A stretch of 32,679 nt of DNA from an uncultured Eubacteriales bacterium (GCA_900547315.1 URGI01000013.1:1-32679), one strand, 5' to 3'. Positions 14,616 through 22,378 are shown, counted from the first letter of the stretch. The notes: generated from the letters alone by a model not told the origin. Numbers and translations: made by a program.

Positions 14616-15749
14616 TCATTCGTCTTTATCGTCGTAGCTGTCGAGGAAATGGTGCCGCACGCCGTGCTGCTTATAGGCTATGAGCGTGTCGAGATTCACG
14701 TTCTCGACGCTCTTGAATATGCACTTCTCAACGTCGGGGTTCGACTTCTTCAGCTCGCGTATCAGCTCCTTCGTCTCCTGACGCTTGGAGTGATTCTGCC
14801 CGTCGTTGCAGGTAGTGCAGGTGTCGGTAAACTTGCACGCGCACTGGATGAAGTGCAGCCCGTTATAATCGCGCCACGCCTTGATATCGTCCTCGCGGAT
14901 GAGGTACAGCGGGCGTATCAGCTCCATGCCGGGGAAATTCGTGCTGTGCAGCTTCGGCATCATGCTCTGTATCTGCGCGCCGTGCAGCATGCCCATGAGT
15001 ATGGTCTCGATAACGTCGTCATAATGGTGCCCCAGCGCGATCTTGTTGCAGCCCAGCTCCTGCGCGAAGCGGTACAGGTAGCCGCGGCGCATCCTTGCGC
15101 AGAGGTAGCACGGCGATTTCTCGACGTTGTAAACGGACTCGAAAATGTCCGTCTCGAATATCGTGACCGGTATGCCCAGCGCGCGGGCGTTATCCTCGAT
15201 TATGCGGCGGTTGTCGGCATTGTAGCCTGGGTCCATCACGAGGTACTTGACCTCGAAATTGACCTCGCTGTACCGCTTCAGCTCCTGAAAAAGCTTCGCC
15301 ATCAGCATCGAGTCCTTGCCGCCCGAGATGCACACCGCGACGCGGTCGCCCTCGTTGACGAGCTGATAGGTCTTGAGCGCCTTTATGAACTTGCTCATCA
15401 GCGACACGCGGAATTTCTTGCGTATGCTCTGCTCGACCCGCTCGCGCAGCTCCTCGTCGTTGCGGCGGCGCATCTCCGCGCGCAGCCATGCGATGTAGCC
15501 GCCCTCAAGGCTGTACGCCTCAAGCCCGCGGTCACACAGCTCGTCCGCGAGGTCTACGCTCACGACGCCGCGTGCGCAGTAGATTATCAGCTTTTTCCCG
15601 TCGCCCGGCGGGGACGCCAGCAGTTTCTCCGCGCTTATGCCGATGGAGCCGGGAATAAAGCCGTAGGCGCGGTCGTGCTCGCCGCGGATGTCGCATATAA
15701 CGCAGTCCTCCGGCTGAAGCTCGCCGAGCTTTTCAACAGATATCTCCAT
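14616..15749 (-). CDS. Rhodanese-like domain fused to TtcA-type PP-loop ATPase
   Basis: A 377-aa fusion. Residues 1-95 form a rhodanese domain with the persulfide cysteine in 'KKLIIYCARGVVSVDLA'. Residues about 115-360 are a TtcA/TilS-like N-type ATP pyrophosphatase: PP-loop 'CISGGKDSMLMAKLF' near 140, 'CYLCARMRRGYLYRFAQELG' (CxxC) near 215, 'IALGHHYDDVIETILMGML' near 240, and 'CACKFTDTCTTC'. TtcA uses a [4Fe-4S] cluster to make 2-thiocytidine-32 in tRNA; the fused rhodanese could supply persulfide sulfur directly. GGAGGAGG is 6 nt before the ATG. It is third in a probable rpiB-DUF4015-thiolase operon (21-bp gap) ending at the shared terminator. The exact nucleoside product is inferred. Confidence 0.87.
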   Translation of the reverse strand: MEISVEKLGELQPEDCVICDIRGEHDRAYGFIPGSIGISAEKLLASPPGDGKKLIIYCARGVVSVDLADELCDRGLEAYSLEGGYIAWLRAEMRRRNDEELRERVEQSIRKKFRVSLMSKFIKALKTYQLVNEGDRVAVCISGGKDSMLMAKLFQELKRYSEVNFEVKYLVMDPGYNADNRRIIEDNARALGIPVTIFETDIFESVYNVEKSPCYLCARMRRGYLYRFAQELGCNKIALGHHYDDVIETILMGMLHGAQIQSMMPKLHSTNFPGMELIRPLYLIREDDIKAWRDYNGLHFIQCACKFTDTCTTCNDGQNHSKRQETKELIRELKKSNPDVEKCIFKSVENVNLDTLIAYKQHGVRHHFLDSYDDKDE

Positions 15750-15770
15750 GTTCGGCCTCCTCCGGACGCG

Positions 15771-16928
15771 TCATTCGCTCTTGGGCTCTTCCTTGTCTAT
15801 CAGCACCCAGGATATTGAATCCGAGGGGCTGGGCAGATAGTTCACGACCACCGGCACGAAGCGGTACTCCGCCTGTCCGAGCGTGACGCGCGGCGTGATA
15901 TCCTCCATGTTATAGACATAGGTGCCCTTGTCCGTCGGGTGGTACACGCGGTCGAAGAGCTTCATAAACAGCACCGCGTCCTGCCCGTTCGAGGTGTCGG
16001 GTCCGACGAGCGCCTTGCGGCTGTAACAGTATATCGAGAGCCGCCCCGGCCTGTCCTGCAATGCGTCCGCCACGCTCACCGCGAAGCCGCACACTGCGTT
16101 CACGGCGCTCGGCGGGGAGGACATGTCGCGCGTGTAAACAAGCTTGGTGTTCTCGTCGGTTATCGTCGGGTGCAGGACGTTTGCGAGCACGACCTCGTCA
16201 AAGCCCATGTCGTAAAGCTCGTTGCACATATCGATGACGTACTGCCGAAGCTCGGTATTATACGGGTCGAGCCACGCGCCCTCGTCGTCGGTGTAGTTGC
16301 CGCCGAGCTCGGTGCGCAGGCATACGGTCGTGCTGCGGGACGCGTACAGCGCATCACGGCAGACGTTTATCTCCGCGACAAGGTAGATGTCCTTGTCCTC
16401 GCGGGCTTTCAGCCCCGCGATAAGCTCCGGTATCTGGCGGGTCTGATCCGTCTCGACATAGAGCCCGTAATTCACCGCGGCCTGTGCCTGCGAGTTCCAC
16501 ATGAGGTTGCCGCTCACGGGCTTCATCTCCAGCACGAGCGCGTTGCCGACACTGAGACGGTCAGCGTATTCGTTGAGCTTGTCCTGCGTGATGTTCTCGC
16601 TCGAAACGTAGATTGCGCGCATCGCGGGGACGTCCTCGCCGACCTGCGCCTCGACGCCGGAGTAGTCCGGATCGTCAAAGGTTATCGACGCGTCCACCGG
16701 ATCGAACACCTTCACGACGTTGCCCTCGGAGTCCACGGTCGTTTTCTCCTCGCTCTCGAGAAGCGGCAGCTCGACCGATACGCCATCCTTGGAGATGACG
16801 GCGTACTGCTGCATCGAATAGAACAGCACGACGGTCAGCACGAGGAGGCCGATTATAACGGCGGCGGGGATTATCGCATAGCTGCGCTTTTTCCGCCTGC
16901 CTTTGTAAAATTCACTGTTTCTTGCCAA
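15771..16928 (-). CDS. Membrane-anchored DUF4015 (glycosyl-hydrolase-like) protein
   Basis: A 385-aa protein with one N-terminal membrane anchor (about residues 17-38, after RRKKR) and a large outside domain. 'MRAIYVSSENITQDKLNEYA' then 'NALVLEMKPVSGNLMW', 'DIYLVAEINVCRDALYASR', 'WLDPYNTELRQYVIDMCNEL' and 'GFDEVVLANVLHP' follow the TIM-barrel pattern of putative glycosyl hydrolase DUF4015 (PF13200). In the usual family the last motif is 'GFDEIQLDYVRFP'; here the Asp-Tyr-Val-Arg segment is replaced by 'LANVLHP', so hydrolase activity is uncertain. The start is TTG at 16928, supported by GGGGGG about 8 nt upstream. It lies between rpiB and the rhodanese-TtcA gene in one operon. Confidence 0.75.
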   Translation of the reverse strand: MARNSEFYKGRRKKRSYAIIPAAVIIGLLVLTVVLFYSMQQYAVISKDGVSVELPLLESEEKTTVDSEGNVVKVFDPVDASITFDDPDYSGVEAQVGEDVPAMRAIYVSSENITQDKLNEYADRLSVGNALVLEMKPVSGNLMWNSQAQAAVNYGLYVETDQTRQIPELIAGLKAREDKDIYLVAEINVCRDALYASRSTTVCLRTELGGNYTDDEGAWLDPYNTELRQYVIDMCNELYDMGFDEVVLANVLHPTITDENTKLVYTRDMSSPPSAVNAVCGFAVSVADALQDRPGRLSIYCYSRKALVGPDTSNGQDAVLFMKLFDRVYHPTDKGTYVYNMEDITPRVTLGQAEYRFVPVVVNYLPSPSDSISWVLIDKEEPKSE

Positions 16929-16954
16929 AAAAAGTTCCCCCCAGCTTCGGGTAA

Positions 16955-17383
16955 TCAGTCCTCTATCATCTCTATGCGGCGGATGTGCCGCTCGCCGTTG
17001 GAAAACGGGGTGTCGAGGAAGGTGTCAACGATCTTCAGCGCAAGGCCCGGGCCGACAACGCGCGCGCCGAGCGCGAGGACGTTGGCGTCGTTGTGCTGAC
17101 GGGTCGCCTCGGCGGAGAAGCAGTCCCCGCAGAGCGCAGCGCGGATGCCGTGCACCTTGTTCGCGGCGATGGAGATGCCGATGCCGGTGCCGCAGATAAT
17201 GATGCCGCGCTCACACTCGCCGGAGGCGACTGCCTTTGCCACGGCCTTGCCGTACACCGGATAGTCGCAGCTCGCGTCGGAATAGGTGCCGAAGTCCTTG
17301 TATTCAAGCCCTCTCGCGTCGAGGTGTGCCATGACCTCTTTTTTCAGTTCAAAGCCGCCGTGGTCAGAGCCGATTGCAATCAT
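16955..17383 (-). CDS. rpiB: Ribose-5-phosphate isomerase B
   Basis: A 142-aa cytosolic isomerase converting ribulose-5-phosphate and ribose-5-phosphate in the pentose phosphate pathway. 'MIAIGSDHGGFELKKEV' at the N-terminus, 'IIICGTGIGISIAANKV' near residue 65 (catalytic Cys and anion hole) and 'HNDANVLALGARVVG' near 100 are the RpiB/LacA hallmarks. Length is normal. AGGAGA precedes the ATG. It is the first gene of the minus-strand operon and has a clear promoter. A LacA/RpiB subfamily sugar-isomerase role cannot be excluded by sequence. Confidence 0.93.
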   Translation of the reverse strand: MIAIGSDHGGFELKKEVMAHLDARGLEYKDFGTYSDASCDYPVYGKAVAKAVASGECERGIIICGTGIGISIAANKVHGIRAALCGDCFSAEATRQHNDANVLALGARVVGPGLALKIVDTFLDTPFSNGERHIRRIEMIED

Positions 17384-17431
17384 TTTTATATTCTCCTATT
17401 CAATAGTAGTCCTATTTTATATGCTTGTGTA

Positions 17432-17460
17432 ATTGTACCACTAACCGCCGCGCGGTTCAA
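17432..17460 (-). promoter_or_regulatory. Promoter of the rpiB operon
   Basis: Minus-strand TTGAAC (17455-17460) and TACAAT (17432-17437) with a 17-bp spacer, about 50 bp upstream of the rpiB ATG. Confidence 0.65.
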
Positions 17461-17500
17461 GCCCGCCGCACGATATATTGTAAACATTCGGTGAAGTCTA

Positions 17501-17529
17501 TTGACATTGCGTGGACAAATTCTTAAAAT
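17501..17529 (+). promoter_or_regulatory. Promoter of the zinc-ribbon membrane protein gene
   Basis: TTGACA (17501-17506) and TAAAAT (17524-17529) with an exact 17-bp spacer. An apparent longer open frame beginning at 17501 actually starts on the -35 box and cannot be translated. Confidence 0.8.
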
Positions 17530-17560
17530 AAATTCAGATACTGATTTACGAGGCGCAGAA

Positions 17561-17974
17561 ATGAAGCAAAGGTTACAGAAATTTTTTGAAGGCCGGCAGG
17601 GCATGGACGAGCTGTCCAAGGCGCTGTTCTGGGGCGGGCTAGCGGCTCTGCTGCTGTCCGGATTGTGCATAAAGCTGCTCAACGGCGCGCTCAGCACGGT
17701 GCTGAGCTGGCTGGGGCTGGCGGCGGTAATATTCTGCTTCGTGCGCGCTTTTTCGCGGCGGCTGGCTCAGCGCGAGACCGAGAACAACGCGTTCCTCGCC
17801 ATGCGTGCCAAGCGCAAGCGCGAGTGGGAAGCGCGGAAGGATCGCTTCCGCCAGCGCAAGAATTACAAGTTTTTCAAGTGCCCCGGCTGCGGCACGATAC
17901 TGCGCGTGCCCCGCGGCAAGGGAAAGATACATATCAGCTGCAAATGCGGGTATATTCTATACAGGAAAACGTGA
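17561..17974 (+). CDS. Small membrane protein with C-terminal zinc ribbon
   Basis: A 137-aa protein with two hydrophobic segments between about residues 20 and 62 ('LFWGGLAALLLSGLCIKLL' and 'LSWLGLAAVIFCFVRAF'), a very basic Arg/Lys/Glu helix (65-105), and a four-cysteine zinc-ribbon-like end: 'CPGCGTILRVPRGKGK' then 'SCKCGY'. Such proteins are widespread and uncharacterised in Clostridia; binding of RNA or another protein near the membrane is possible. GAGG stands 7 nt before the ATG at 17561. The gene is alone, with its own promoter and terminator, divergent from rpiB. Confidence 0.8.
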   Translation: MKQRLQKFFEGRQGMDELSKALFWGGLAALLLSGLCIKLLNGALSTVLSWLGLAAVIFCFVRAFSRRLAQRETENNAFLAMRAKRKREWEARKDRFRQRKNYKFFKCPGCGTILRVPRGKGKIHISCKCGYILYRKT

Positions 17975-17982
17975 ATTTGTGA

Positions 17983-18013
17983 ATCGGGGCGGCGTGCAGC
18001 CGTCCCGATTTTA
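17983..18013 (+). terminator. Intrinsic terminator of the zinc-ribbon gene
   Basis: An 11-bp stem with one G-U pair (17983-17993 with 17999-18009) and a 5-nt loop is followed by TTTTA. It begins 8 bp after the stop codon. Confidence 0.85.
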
Positions 18014-18032
18014 TCCCCCTACCAACAACGAC

Positions 18033-18063
18033 ACCCCAGATGCTGCGGCACAGCATCTGGGGT
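18033..18063 (-). terminator. Hairpin terminator of the DUF512-der-plsY operon
   Basis: A 13-bp perfect stem (18033-18045 with 18051-18063) with loop CGGCA lies 24 bp past the plsY stop on the minus strand. The U-tract after it is weak and interrupted (TGTCGTTGTTGG). Confidence 0.65.
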
Positions 18064-18087
18064 TCGCCATTAACTATTCAATTCCGC

Positions 18088-18732
18088 TCAGAATTTATTA
18101 TCCAGCTTATAGCTGATATCTTCCTCGAAGCTGAGCTTTGTCTCGCGGCCGGAGAGCATGCGCGACACGGCGGGTATATGCCGCACGAGCACCGCAAGCC
18201 CCGCAAAGAGCGCAAGCTTCATCACCAGCGGATCGTCCACCAGCAGAAGCGACGCGATGCACATTACCGCGGCTCCGGCCACAGCGCCGAGCGAAACATA
18301 CTTCGTCAGCCATATGCCGAGCACCACGAACAGCAGCACCGCCAGCGCACCGGAGAAGTTCACGAACGCCATCACGACGAGCATGCATATTATCGCGTGG
18401 CTGCCCTTTAGATCGTAAAACACCGGATACAGCCGCCCCATCACAAGGCAGAAGCCCGCAAACGCGCGCCCGACGGCGGCCTGACCCTTTATGCCCATCA
18501 GCAGCCCGCCGATGAGGATCGGCAGGATATCGCGCACAAGCTCTACGAGCAGCAGCTTCACAAAGCCCTTCGCGCCGTAGATGCGGCGGAAGTTAGAGAG
18601 CGCGGAGCTGCCCGTGCCGAGACGGCGCAGGTTCACATGAAAAACATAATTCGACGCGATAACGACGCTGCTCATGCTGCCGATGCCATAGGCGATGACG
18701 GCAATGATTATCAGCAGAACGGTATATATCAT
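18088..18732 (-). CDS. plsY: Divergent PlsY-family (acyl-phosphate glycerol-3-phosphate acyltransferase) membrane protein
   Basis: A 214-aa multi-helix membrane protein of the PlsY (DUF205) family, which acylates glycerol-3-phosphate from acyl-phosphate in the first step of phospholipid synthesis. The N-terminal 'IAYGIGSMSSVVIASNYVF' and the order of helices fit, but active-site loops depart from the family: GSGNxGATN is 'GTGSSALSN' (39-47), and GHxxPxFxxFKGGKGVAT is 'GRLYPVFYDLKGSHAI' (99-114), losing the His and the GGKG loop. It could be a non-catalytic or altered paralogue, with the standard enzyme elsewhere. Its ATG overlaps the der stop by 4 bp (ATGA), so it is translationally coupled to der. 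Confidence 0.72.
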   Translation of the reverse strand: MIYTVLLIIIAVIAYGIGSMSSVVIASNYVFHVNLRRLGTGSSALSNFRRIYGAKGFVKLLLVELVRDILPILIGGLLMGIKGQAAVGRAFAGFCLVMGRLYPVFYDLKGSHAIICMLVVMAFVNFSGALAVLLFVVLGIWLTKYVSLGAVAGAAVMCIASLLLVDDPLVMKLALFAGLAVLVRHIPAVSRMLSGRETKLSFEEDISYKLDNKF

Positions 18733-20054
18733 TCCTTCTCGCCTTTCTGCCGAATGACGATGCGTATCGGCGTACCCTCAAGGCCGAACACGGCGCGTAT
18801 CTGATTCTCGATATAGCGCTGATACGAGAAGTGGAACAGCTCGCGCGAATTGCAGAATATCACGAAATTCGGCGGGCAGATGCCGGTCTGCGTCATATAA
18901 TATATCTTCAGGCGGCGTCCCTTATCCGTGGGCGGCTGGACTCTCGCCTGCGCGTCGGCAAGGACGTTATTGAGCATGCCGGTAGTGATGCGCATATGGC
19001 TCTGGTCGTTTGCGAAGTTTATAAGCTCGAAGAGCCTGTCGGTACGCTGGCCGGTCATGGCGGAGATAAAGACGATGGGCGCGTAGCTCATGAAGCTCAG
19101 GTCGCGCATGATGTCCTTGCGCATCTTCTCCATGGTGCCGGTCTCCTTATCGACCAGATCCCACTTGTTGACGACGATGATGCTCGCCTTGCCCGCTTCA
19201 TGCGCAAGTCCGGCGATCTTCGTGTCCTGCTCGGTGACGCCGTCGCGCGCGTCTATCATGATGAGGCACACATCCGCCCGCTCGATGGCGAGCTGCGCGC
19301 GCATGACGGAGAACTTCTCGATGCGCTCATCGACCTTCGACTTGCGGCGGATGCCGGCGGTGTCGATGAACATGAACTTGCCGGTCTCGTTTTCAAACAG
19401 CGTATCGACCGCGTCGCGCGTCGTGCCCGCGACGTTGCTGACGATGAGGCGCTTTTCGCCGAGGATGCGGTTTATCAGCGAGGATTTGCCGACGTTCGGC
19501 TTGCCGATGACCGCGACCTTGACGTAGTCCGGCTCCTCGTCCTCATCCTCCGCTTCCGGGAAATACCTGACGCACTCGTCAAGCAGGTCGCCGGTGCCGT
19601 GGCCATGGATGGCGGAGACGGCGATCGGATCGCCGAGACCGAGAGAATAGAACTCGTAGAGCGCGGGATCCTCCGCGCCGGTGGAGTCGGCCTTGTTGAC
19701 GGCGAGGACGACAGGCTTGCGCGAGCGCAGCAGCATATTCGCCACGTCCTTGTCCGCTGCGGTAACGCCGGTACGGATGTCGGTGACGAGGACGATAACG
19801 TCCGCCGCGTTTATCGCTATCTGCGCCTGCTCGCGCATGAACAGCAGTATCTCGCTGTCGGTCATCGGCTCGATGCCGCCGGTATCGACTATATCAAATT
19901 TTCTGCCGCACCACTCGCACTCGGCGTAGAGCCTGTCGCGCGTGACGCCGGGCGTGTCCTCAACTATCGAGAGGCGCTGCCCGACAAGGCGGTTGAAGAG
20001 CATGGACTTGCCGACGTTCGGCCTGCCCACTATTGCAACAAGAGGTCTTGCCAT
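18729..20054 (-). CDS. der: Ribosome-assembly GTPase Der (EngA)
   Basis: A 441-aa tandem GTPase required for 50S subunit maturation. G domain 1 (about 1-165) has 'VAIVGRPNVGKSMLFNRLVG', 'DTGG' and 'NKAD'. G domain 2 (about 175-345) has 'VAVIGKPNVGKSSLINRILG', 'DTAGIRRKSKVDERIEKFSV' and 'NKWD'. The C-terminal KH-like domain ends 'FVIFCNSRELFHFSYQRYIE' and 'GTPIRIVIRQKGEKE'. Length and all motifs are normal. GGAGGG precedes the ATG. It lies between the DUF512 radical SAM gene (31-bp gap) and plsY (4-bp overlap), an order commonly kept in Clostridia. Confidence 0.97.
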   Translation of the reverse strand: MARPLVAIVGRPNVGKSMLFNRLVGQRLSIVEDTPGVTRDRLYAECEWCGRKFDIVDTGGIEPMTDSEILLFMREQAQIAINAADVIVLVTDIRTGVTAADKDVANMLLRSRKPVVLAVNKADSTGAEDPALYEFYSLGLGDPIAVSAIHGHGTGDLLDECVRYFPEAEDEDEEPDYVKVAVIGKPNVGKSSLINRILGEKRLIVSNVAGTTRDAVDTLFENETGKFMFIDTAGIRRKSKVDERIEKFSVMRAQLAIERADVCLIMIDARDGVTEQDTKIAGLAHEAGKASIIVVNKWDLVDKETGTMEKMRKDIMRDLSFMSYAPIVFISAMTGQRTDRLFELINFANDQSHMRITTGMLNNVLADAQARVQPPTDKGRRLKIYYMTQTGICPPNFVIFCNSRELFHFSYQRYIENQIRAVFGLEGTPIRIVIRQKGEKE

Positions 20055-20085
20055 ATCTTTCCCTCCTATTTATATATCTATTTTA

Positions 20086-21447
20086 TCAATTCTGATTGTA
20101 TCTGTAATAATCTGTGTCCTCGCCGCGTTCGGGGAGCTTCACCTCGGGCAGCTCACCCGCCATCGCATCCCACAGCGCGAAGCCGTCCTGCTCGATGGGG
20201 TATATCGGCACTCCCAGCTCGCGCACGGCCTCCTCAAGCGTGATATCGTCGAGGAAGTCCATCTCCTGCCGCCGCAGCATATTCTGCGATATCAGCAGCC
20301 GCTCGCCAAGGTCTTTCCCCTTGAGCTGGCGGATGAGATCCTGTCCGGTTATGAGGCCGGTGACGTTGATGCTGTGGCCGAAGAAGTCGTTGACTATCGG
20401 GTAGACCTTACCCTTTAGTGTATCATATTTTTCCTGCGCGATGTCCACAAGTTTCTGGAAATACGGCGCGGCGGAGACGCCGGTCGCGATCGTGAAGGGT
20501 ATGCCGTCCGGCGGGTCGGACAGGCGCAGCGCGGAGCGGAACTCCGTCTCCAGCATGCGCAGCATACCCACGCCGTTTTCAAGCTGGGTGTGCTCCTCGA
20601 AGAATTCGTCCGGCGGGAACTCGCGTCCGGCGAGGATGTAGAACTCGTCCCCGCAGAAGAAGATGCGCGTGCCGTGTTTTTCAAGGCACCTGTCGCCGAA
20701 CTCGGTTATCATGTCCAGCGTCTCGGCGGCGTGCTCCTTTGTGAACGGCGTCAGCGGGTACAGCCCCTCGCGGAACTTCGTCAGTCCCACAGGGACTATC
20801 GACACGCTGTGCACCCCGGGGTACAGCGCCTCGAGGTCGCGCATCGAGCGCATAAGCTCCTCTCCGTCGTTGAGGCCGGGGCAGCAGACGATCTGGCAGT
20901 TCATCGTGATGCCGGATTCCGCGAAGCGGCGCATGGTGTTTATCGTCTCTCCGGCGCGCGGATTGCGCAGCATGGCGCAGCGCAGCTCCGGATTTGTCGT
21001 GTGGACGGAGACGTTTATCGGGCTTATATGCAGCGCGATGATGCGCTCTATCTCGCGCTTCGAGAGGTTCGTAAGCGTGATGTAGTTGCCGAGAAGGAAG
21101 CTCAGGCGCGCGTCGTCATCCTTGAAGTACATGGTGCGGCGCATGCCCTTCGGGAGCTGGTCGATGAAGCAGAAAACGCAGTTGTTCGCGCAGGAGCGCG
21201 GCGTGTCCATCAGGTAGCTCTCGAACTCGAGCCCAAGGTCGCCGCCAACGGTCTTGCGGACGTGCACCTCGCGCTCACTGCCGTCGGGGCGGCGGAGAAC
21301 GACGTGCAGCTCGCTGTCGTAGGCGAAGAACTTGTAGTCGAGCACGTCTATTATTTTGTGGCCGTTTATCGATATGACCGCGTCGCCGGGGTGCGCTTTG
21401 CCATGCAGCGGGCTGCCGCGGTCGATGGATTTGATGAGATTGTCCAT
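20086..21447 (-). CDS. DUF512 radical SAM protein with N-terminal PDZ-like domain
   Basis: A 453-aa protein. The PDZ-like start ('IDRGSPLHGKAHPGDAVISI', 'INGHKIIDVLDYKFFAYD') is followed by a radical SAM core with the cluster motif 'CANNCVFCFIDQLPKGMR' (CxxxCxxC) near residue 95 and 'YFKDDDARLSFLLGNYITLT'. The last about 200 residues form DUF512 ('FFCGDEFYILAGREFPPDEF', 'GVSAAPYF', 'VTGLITGQDLIRQL'). Members of this family are conserved in Clostridia and cyanobacteria beside der; the reaction is unknown. The start at 21447 has GGAGG three bases upstream; further 5' sequence belongs to the L32 terminator region. No separate promoter is evident, so read-through from yceD-rpmF may supply part of its expression. 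Confidence 0.9.
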   Translation of the reverse strand: MDNLIKSIDRGSPLHGKAHPGDAVISINGHKIIDVLDYKFFAYDSELHVVLRRPDGSEREVHVRKTVGGDLGLEFESYLMDTPRSCANNCVFCFIDQLPKGMRRTMYFKDDDARLSFLLGNYITLTNLSKREIERIIALHISPINVSVHTTNPELRCAMLRNPRAGETINTMRRFAESGITMNCQIVCCPGLNDGEELMRSMRDLEALYPGVHSVSIVPVGLTKFREGLYPLTPFTKEHAAETLDMITEFGDRCLEKHGTRIFFCGDEFYILAGREFPPDEFFEEHTQLENGVGMLRMLETEFRSALRLSDPPDGIPFTIATGVSAAPYFQKLVDIAQEKYDTLKGKVYPIVNDFFGHSINVTGLITGQDLIRQLKGKDLGERLLISQNMLRRQEMDFLDDITLEEAVRELGVPIYPIEQDGFALWDAMAGELPEVKLPERGEDTDYYRYNQN

Positions 21448-21495
21448 GTTCCTCCGAAATCGCGCGGCGCAGCCAAATGCTCTGCTCCGCATACG

Positions 21496-21527
21496 CAAAA
21501 GGAGGAAAGGTACTACCCTTTCCTCCT
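21496..21527 (-). terminator. Intrinsic terminator after rpmF
   Basis: An 11-bp perfect stem AGGAGGAAAGG/CCTTTCCTCCT (21500-21510 with 21517-21527) is followed on the minus strand by TTTTG. It lies just past the L32 stop and could be a partial terminator before the DUF512 gene. Confidence 0.8.
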
Positions 21528-21536
21528 CAAGCGTTT

Positions 21537-21725
21537 TTACTTGCTCTCCTCAACATTGATGACCGCACGGCCCTTGTACTGACCGCAGTGCTTGCAAGCA
21601 CGGTGAGGCATGCAGAACTCGCCGCAGTTGGGGCACTTGACGATTCCGGGAGCGGTGAGCTTCCAGGTAGAAGAACGTCTCTTGTCACGTCTCTGTCTCG
21701 ATACTTTTCCTTTTGGGACTGCCAT
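21537..21725 (-). CDS. rpmF: 50S ribosomal protein L32
   Basis: A 62-aa ribosomal protein. 'MAVPKGKVSRQRRDKRRSS' is the classic L32 start, and the zinc-binding form is present: 'CPNCGEFCMPHRACKHCGQY' carries the CxxC...CxxC pairs. AGGAGG lies 7 nt before the ATG. It follows yceD by 41 bp; the yceD-rpmF pair is conserved across bacteria. Confidence 0.98.
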   Translation of the reverse strand: MAVPKGKVSRQRRDKRRSSTWKLTAPGIVKCPNCGEFCMPHRACKHCGQYKGRAVINVEESK

Positions 21726-21766
21726 GTTGACACCTCCTGATAACGGCTGTTTTGAGCAGCTCTATT

Positions 21767-22261
21767 TTAATCTTTATCCAAAAGCTGCTCAAGCACAGCA
21801 AATCTTGGATCATTTTTTTTGCGGCACCCACAGGGGCCGAGGTTAAGGTTTTTGCCGCAGTCAGGACACAGACCCTTGCAGTCCTCCTTACAGAGGAACT
21901 TGCTGTCCATATCCAGAATGAAGCAGGTGGACAAAATCTCGTCCAGATCTATTTCGTCACCCTGAAGCAGGAACAGCTCCGGATCGTCCTCGGCGTTCTC
22001 CTCCACGATGGTGGCGTGCAGCTCGGTGAGCTTGGTGCGCTCAAAGTCGCAGCCGCATCGGTCGCACACGCAGACCATATCCGCCCTGATCTCACCGGTC
22101 AGGTTCAGGATACCGGCCCCGTTATACACGCGCCCGACGGCCTTCGGCTTTGCCTTATACTCCTTTATCGCGGGGAAATCGAGTCTGTCGGTCTCCAGCT
22201 CCGTCTCGAAATCAACGGAAGCGCCCGGTATCTCAATTATCTCTCTCAGGTTAAGAAGCAT
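21767..22261 (-). CDS. YceD/DUF177 family protein
   Basis: A 164-aa member of the YceD (DUF177) family, which is linked to 23S rRNA maturation and almost always encoded next to rpmF. The core has 'ADMVCVCDRCGCDFERTKLT', with a CxxC-type cluster, and 'GDEIDLDEI'; the C-terminus holds 'CKEDCKGLCPDCGKNLNLG' followed by PCGC, a probable zinc site. GAGG is a few bases before the ATG. It is the first gene of the operon with a consensus promoter. Confidence 0.92.
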   Translation of the reverse strand: MLLNLREIIEIPGASVDFETELETDRLDFPAIKEYKAKPKAVGRVYNGAGILNLTGEIRADMVCVCDRCGCDFERTKLTELHATIVEENAEDDPELFLLQGDEIDLDEILSTCFILDMDSKFLCKEDCKGLCPDCGKNLNLGPCGCRKKNDPRFAVLEQLLDKD

Positions 22262-22287
22262 AGTACACCTCGCACAGTCGCTTTAGT

Positions 22288-22316
22288 ATTATAGATTAAC
22301 TGACAAGGCTTGTCAA
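22288..22316 (-). promoter_or_regulatory. Consensus promoter of yceD-rpmF
   Basis: Minus-strand TTGACA (22311-22316) and TATAAT (22288-22293) are separated by exactly 17 bp, a perfect sigma-A consensus. The start codon is 27 bp beyond. Confidence 0.9.
22301..22315. promoter_or_regulatory. Palindrome TGACAAG-G-CTTGTCA across both -35 boxes
   Basis: A 7-bp perfect inverted repeat with one central base lies in the shared region of the two divergent promoters. It could be a repressor site controlling both, or a by-product of two opposed TTGWCA hexamers. Confidence 0.5.
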
Positions 22317-22338
22317 CACTAATTTTATATAGTATAAT
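22310..22338 (+). promoter_or_regulatory. Promoter of the RluA-type gene
   Basis: TTGTCA (22310-22315) and consensus TATAAT (22333-22338) are 17 bp apart. The -35 hexamer overlaps that of the opposing yceD promoter by 5 bp. Confidence 0.8.
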
Positions 22339-22378
22339 AAAAAAAGTTAGAAAAACGAAAGGTTTCTGCCTGACAGCC

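Noticed and set aside
17501..17560. N-terminal extension of the zinc-ribbon protein
   Set aside because: Its first codons are the -35 and -10 boxes of the promoter, so it cannot be translated from that transcript.
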